From contig NZ_CANSMR010000002.1 in assembly GCF_947648125.1 (NCBI RefSeq), forward strand, positions 496,001-560,000: DNA of 64,000 nucleotides, in the 5' to 3' direction. Below the pieces are notes generated by a model, which was not told where the DNA came from, did no database searches, and worked only from the letters and a program-made list of their open reading frames with translations. Both the position numbers and the translations under genes were made by a program. The DNA comes from an uncultured Bradyrhizobium sp. Lineage in GTDB: Bacteria > Pseudomonadota > Alphaproteobacteria > Rhizobiales > Xanthobacteraceae. Positions 61,818 to 64,000 of the stretch are shown in pieces (position 1 is the stretch's first letter; the number at the start of each line of letters is the position of its first letter).

Positions 61818-62690
61818 ATGCTCGACCCAGTTTCCCGCGTCCGCCGCTTCAACCGTGCCGTGACCTCCGCCGTCGGCGCGCTCGACACCTCGTTCCTCGG
61901 CCGCGGCCGGCCGCTCGGCGCGGCGCGCGTGCTGAACGCGATCGGGCACGGCCGCGCTGACGTCGGCGAGATCAGGGATTATCTCGGGCTCGATTCCGGC
62001 CTGATGAGCCGGCTGTTGCGCAGCCTCGAGGACGAGGGGCTGATCGAAACGACCGCGCACGGCGACGATGCGCGCCGGCGCATCGCGAAGCTGACGCCTG
62101 CGGGCAAGCGCGAGTTCAACGCCTATGAGGCGATCTCCAACCGGCAGGCCAAGGACTTCCTTAGCCATCACACCCAACGCGAGGCGCTGCTGGCGGCAAT
62201 GGATTTGATCGCGTCTGCGCTCGGACGCGACGGCACCGCCCTGCACGAGATGGACCCGCGCAGCGAGCCGGCGCGCTACTGCCTCGGCGAATATTATGCC
62301 GAGCTGGCGCGACGCTTCAAACAGGGTTTTGACGTCAAGCTGTCGCGCGATCCCAATGCCAAGGACATGGTGCCCCCGCGCGGCAGCTTCATCGTGGCGA
62401 TGTCTGACGGCTTGCCGATCGGCTGCGTCGGGCTGAAGGGCAGCAGCGGCGACTACGCGGAGATCAAGCGGCTCTGGGTCGCGCCAGCCGCGCGCGGGCT
62501 CGGCCTCGGTCGCCGCCTGATGGACGCGGCCGAGCACGCCGCGCGCGAGCTAGGCATCGCGGTGCTGCGGCTCGATACCAACAGCGCACTCGCTGAAGCC
62601 GGTCAGCTCTACCGCAGGACCGGCTGGACCGAGATCCCGCGCTTCAACGACGACCCCTACCCCGATCTGTTCTTCGAGAAGCATCTCTGA
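61818..62690 (+). CDS. MarR-type HTH/GNAT bifunctional protein
   Basis: A 290-residue fusion. Residues 1-145 form a MarR winged helix (DVGEIRDYLGLDSGLMSRLLRSLEDEGLIETTAHGDDARRRIAKLT). The C-terminal half is a GNAT acetyltransferase (IKRLWVAPAARGLGLGRRLMDAAEHAAREL). This fusion is known in many bacteria. The ATG at 61818 sits directly after the operator, leaving almost no leader. Confidence 0.9.
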   Translation: MLDPVSRVRRFNRAVTSAVGALDTSFLGRGRPLGAARVLNAIGHGRADVGEIRDYLGLDSGLMSRLLRSLEDEGLIETTAHGDDARRRIAKLTPAGKREFNAYEAISNRQAKDFLSHHTQREALLAAMDLIASALGRDGTALHEMDPRSEPARYCLGEYYAELARRFKQGFDVKLSRDPNAKDMVPPRGSFIVAMSDGLPIGCVGLKGSSGDYAEIKRLWVAPAARGLGLGRRLMDAAEHAARELGIAVLRLDTNSALAEAGQLYRRTGWTEIPRFNDDPYPDLFFEKHL

Positions 62691-62759
62691 ACGGCGCATC
62701 TCGCGCGGCTGCTGCATGCGCATGTTGTCCAGCGCCGTGCGCTGGCCTATGACGCTGAC

Positions 62760-63257
62760 ATGACCATCCGCCCCATCGTCCGCTATCCCGATCCACGGCT
62801 TGCGCAGCCGGCCGAGCCTGTCAGCCTGTTCGACGACACGCTGCGCGAGCTGGCGCACGACCTGCTTGAGACCATGCATGCGGCGCCGGGCATCGGCATC
62901 ACGGCGTCGCATATCGGCGTGTCGCTTCGGGTCGTGGTGCTCGAGCTCGATGCCAGCGAAGGGCCGCGGATTTATGTCAATCCGGAGATCATCTGGGCGT
63001 CGCCGGAAATGATCCTGCACAAGGAAGGCAGCGTCTCGATGCCCGGCGTCACCGACGAGGTCGAGCGCCATGCGCGGGTCCGCATCCGCTATCAGGATCT
63101 CGACGGCAACATGCAGACCGAGGAGTCGGACGGGCTGCGCGCGGTGTGCCATCAGCACGAGATCGATCAGCTCGACGGCGTGTTCTGGATCAGGCGCTTG
63201 TCCCGCCTGAAGCGGGAGCGCCTGATCAAGCGGTTCGAGAAGCTGTCGCGCACGTAA
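62760..63257 (+). CDS. Peptide-deformylase-like protein with altered metal site
   Basis: A 165-residue protein of the deformylase fold. Motif 1 reads GIGITASHIG (44-53) in place of G-x-G-L-A-A-x-Q. Motif 2 reads EGSVS, so the metal Cys is Ser91. Motif 3 reads HQHEIDQ, so His133 and the catalytic Glu134 remain but the last ligand His is Gln137. Two of three ligands are lost. Deformylation is unlikely unless metal is held otherwise. Intact length suggests a retained function. Confidence 0.85.
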   Translation: MTIRPIVRYPDPRLAQPAEPVSLFDDTLRELAHDLLETMHAAPGIGITASHIGVSLRVVVLELDASEGPRIYVNPEIIWASPEMILHKEGSVSMPGVTDEVERHARVRIRYQDLDGNMQTEESDGLRAVCHQHEIDQLDGVFWIRRLSRLKRERLIKRFEKLSRT

Positions 63258-63264
63258 CTCGACC

Positions 63265-64000
63265 TCACCCTCCCGCCGTCAAATCCTTCGCCAGCGCCAT
63301 ATAGGCCGGCAGCGTCACGGGGTCGCAGCATTGCCGGCGGCGTGGTGCGAGGCGTAACGCGCGATCACCATCTCGGCCTTCGGATCGATGTAGATGCCCT
63401 GGCCGTGCACGCCGCGCGCCATGTAGGCGCCGTGCGCATTGTGCGTCACCCACCACTGATTGCGGTAGGAGGCGCCGGGCAAGGTGGTGTAGCCGGCCGG
63501 CTTGAACTTTTCGGGATCGCCGCCGCGCGCGATGTCCTCGACTACCGTTGACGGCACGATCTGGCGGCCGTTGAAACGGCCGTGATTGCGGATCGTCTCG
63601 CCGAAGCGGGCGAGATCGCGCAGCGTGGTCGACAATCCGCCGCCACCGCTTTCGGTGCCGATGCGATCGACGTGATAATGCGCGTCCTCCTCCGCGCCCA
63701 TCGGGGCCCAGATCCGCTCGGAGAGCAGATCGGACAACGTCATGCCGCTGGCGCGCCGGCAGATGAAGGCCAGCACGTCGGTGTTGACGGTCTTGTAGGC
63801 GAAGGCCTTGCCGTGCTCACCCTGCTTCTGCTGCGCGCAGAGGAAATCGAAGATGTTGGTCGCGCCTTCATAGCCCGGCGGAATCGGCGCCATGCCGTTG
63901 GCGCGCCGCAATCCCCACACATCGGAATTCCTGTCGGTATAGACCTCGGTGTATTTGAGGCCCGTGGTCATATCCATCACCTGGTGCACACGCGCATCGC
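63265..64000 (-). pseudogene. Serine hydrolase (beta-lactamase family), frameshifted and cut by the window end
   Basis: Class C beta-lactamase/6-aminohexanoate-hydrolase-like protein; the N-terminus with the nucleophile lies beyond the window. Visible blocks: FAYKTVNTDVLAFICRRASGMTLSDLL and GGGGLSTTLRDLARFGE. The main frame stops at 63315, right after AAGNAATP. The expected C-terminus DPVTLPAYMALAKDLTAGG is read in the next frame down to 63265, so one base appears lost near 63330. It could also be a sequencing error or a gene with a natural short tail. Confidence 0.7.

Overview
The window is high-GC chromosomal DNA from an alphaproteobacterium. Gene content (two-component and LysR/MarR regulators, OhrR/Ohr, DUF2167, DUF1127, a DctA carrier, a second-copy-like BamA, PadR and GlxA regulators) and codon use suggest Bradyrhizobium or a close relative; that genus call is inference. 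I see no phage, insertion sequence, CRISPR array or rRNA. Genes are short operons, many of them regulator/target pairs transcribed divergently.

Layout. 0-5 kb: MBL-fold protein, ArsC-like protein, cytochrome P460, Tat-exported hydrolase, and a winged-helix/TPR regulator. 5-9 kb: a four-gene hydrolase operon (enoyl-CoA hydratase, dienelactone hydrolase, esterase, isochorismatase) divergent from an AraC regulator. 9-16.5 kb: GST, DctA, a small DUF5993 protein with DsbB, a second GST, an SDR protein, a Lin0512 protein, and an MFS/LysR pair. 16.5-19.1 kb: the RNA locus. 19-36 kb: beta-helix protein, serine hydrolase, acetyltransferase, methyltransferase, PadR, YjbR, GlxA, HD protein, Dps, a guanylate/adenylate cyclase, MFS, an orphan ABC substrate-binding protein, an M50 protease and DUF2167. 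36.3-39 kb: rtcB, tRNA-Cys and an ATPase. 39-64 kb: TIM-barrel protein, BamA, a two-component pair, EF-hand protein, OhrR/Ohr, several MFS/LysR, MarR/EamA and TetR/hydrolase pairs, a MarR-GNAT protein, a deformylase-like protein, and a frameshifted serine hydrolase running off the end.

The most striking content is an RNA-repair/RNA-quality system split over two loci. At 16.5-19.1 kb a Ro60/TROVE-vWA gene is preceded by four tandem RNAs that look like bacterial Y RNAs. Each has a T-arm mimic, and each is closed by a terminal stem that covaries between copies around the same two boxes. In the fourth, the arms of a whole tRNA are present in circularly permuted order, with the terminal stem standing where the anticodon loop should be. 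At 36.5-38.3 kb lies the RNA ligase gene rtcB followed by tRNA-Cys. Both loci start with the same kind of promoter (TTGACA, 17 bases, TATxTC) and the same roughly 200-nt leader. The 3' part of that leader can fold either as a three-way junction or as a perfect intrinsic terminator, sharing one strand. This predicts that Ro60, its Y RNAs and RtcB are controlled together by a leader RNA of unknown signal. All structures were folded by eye.
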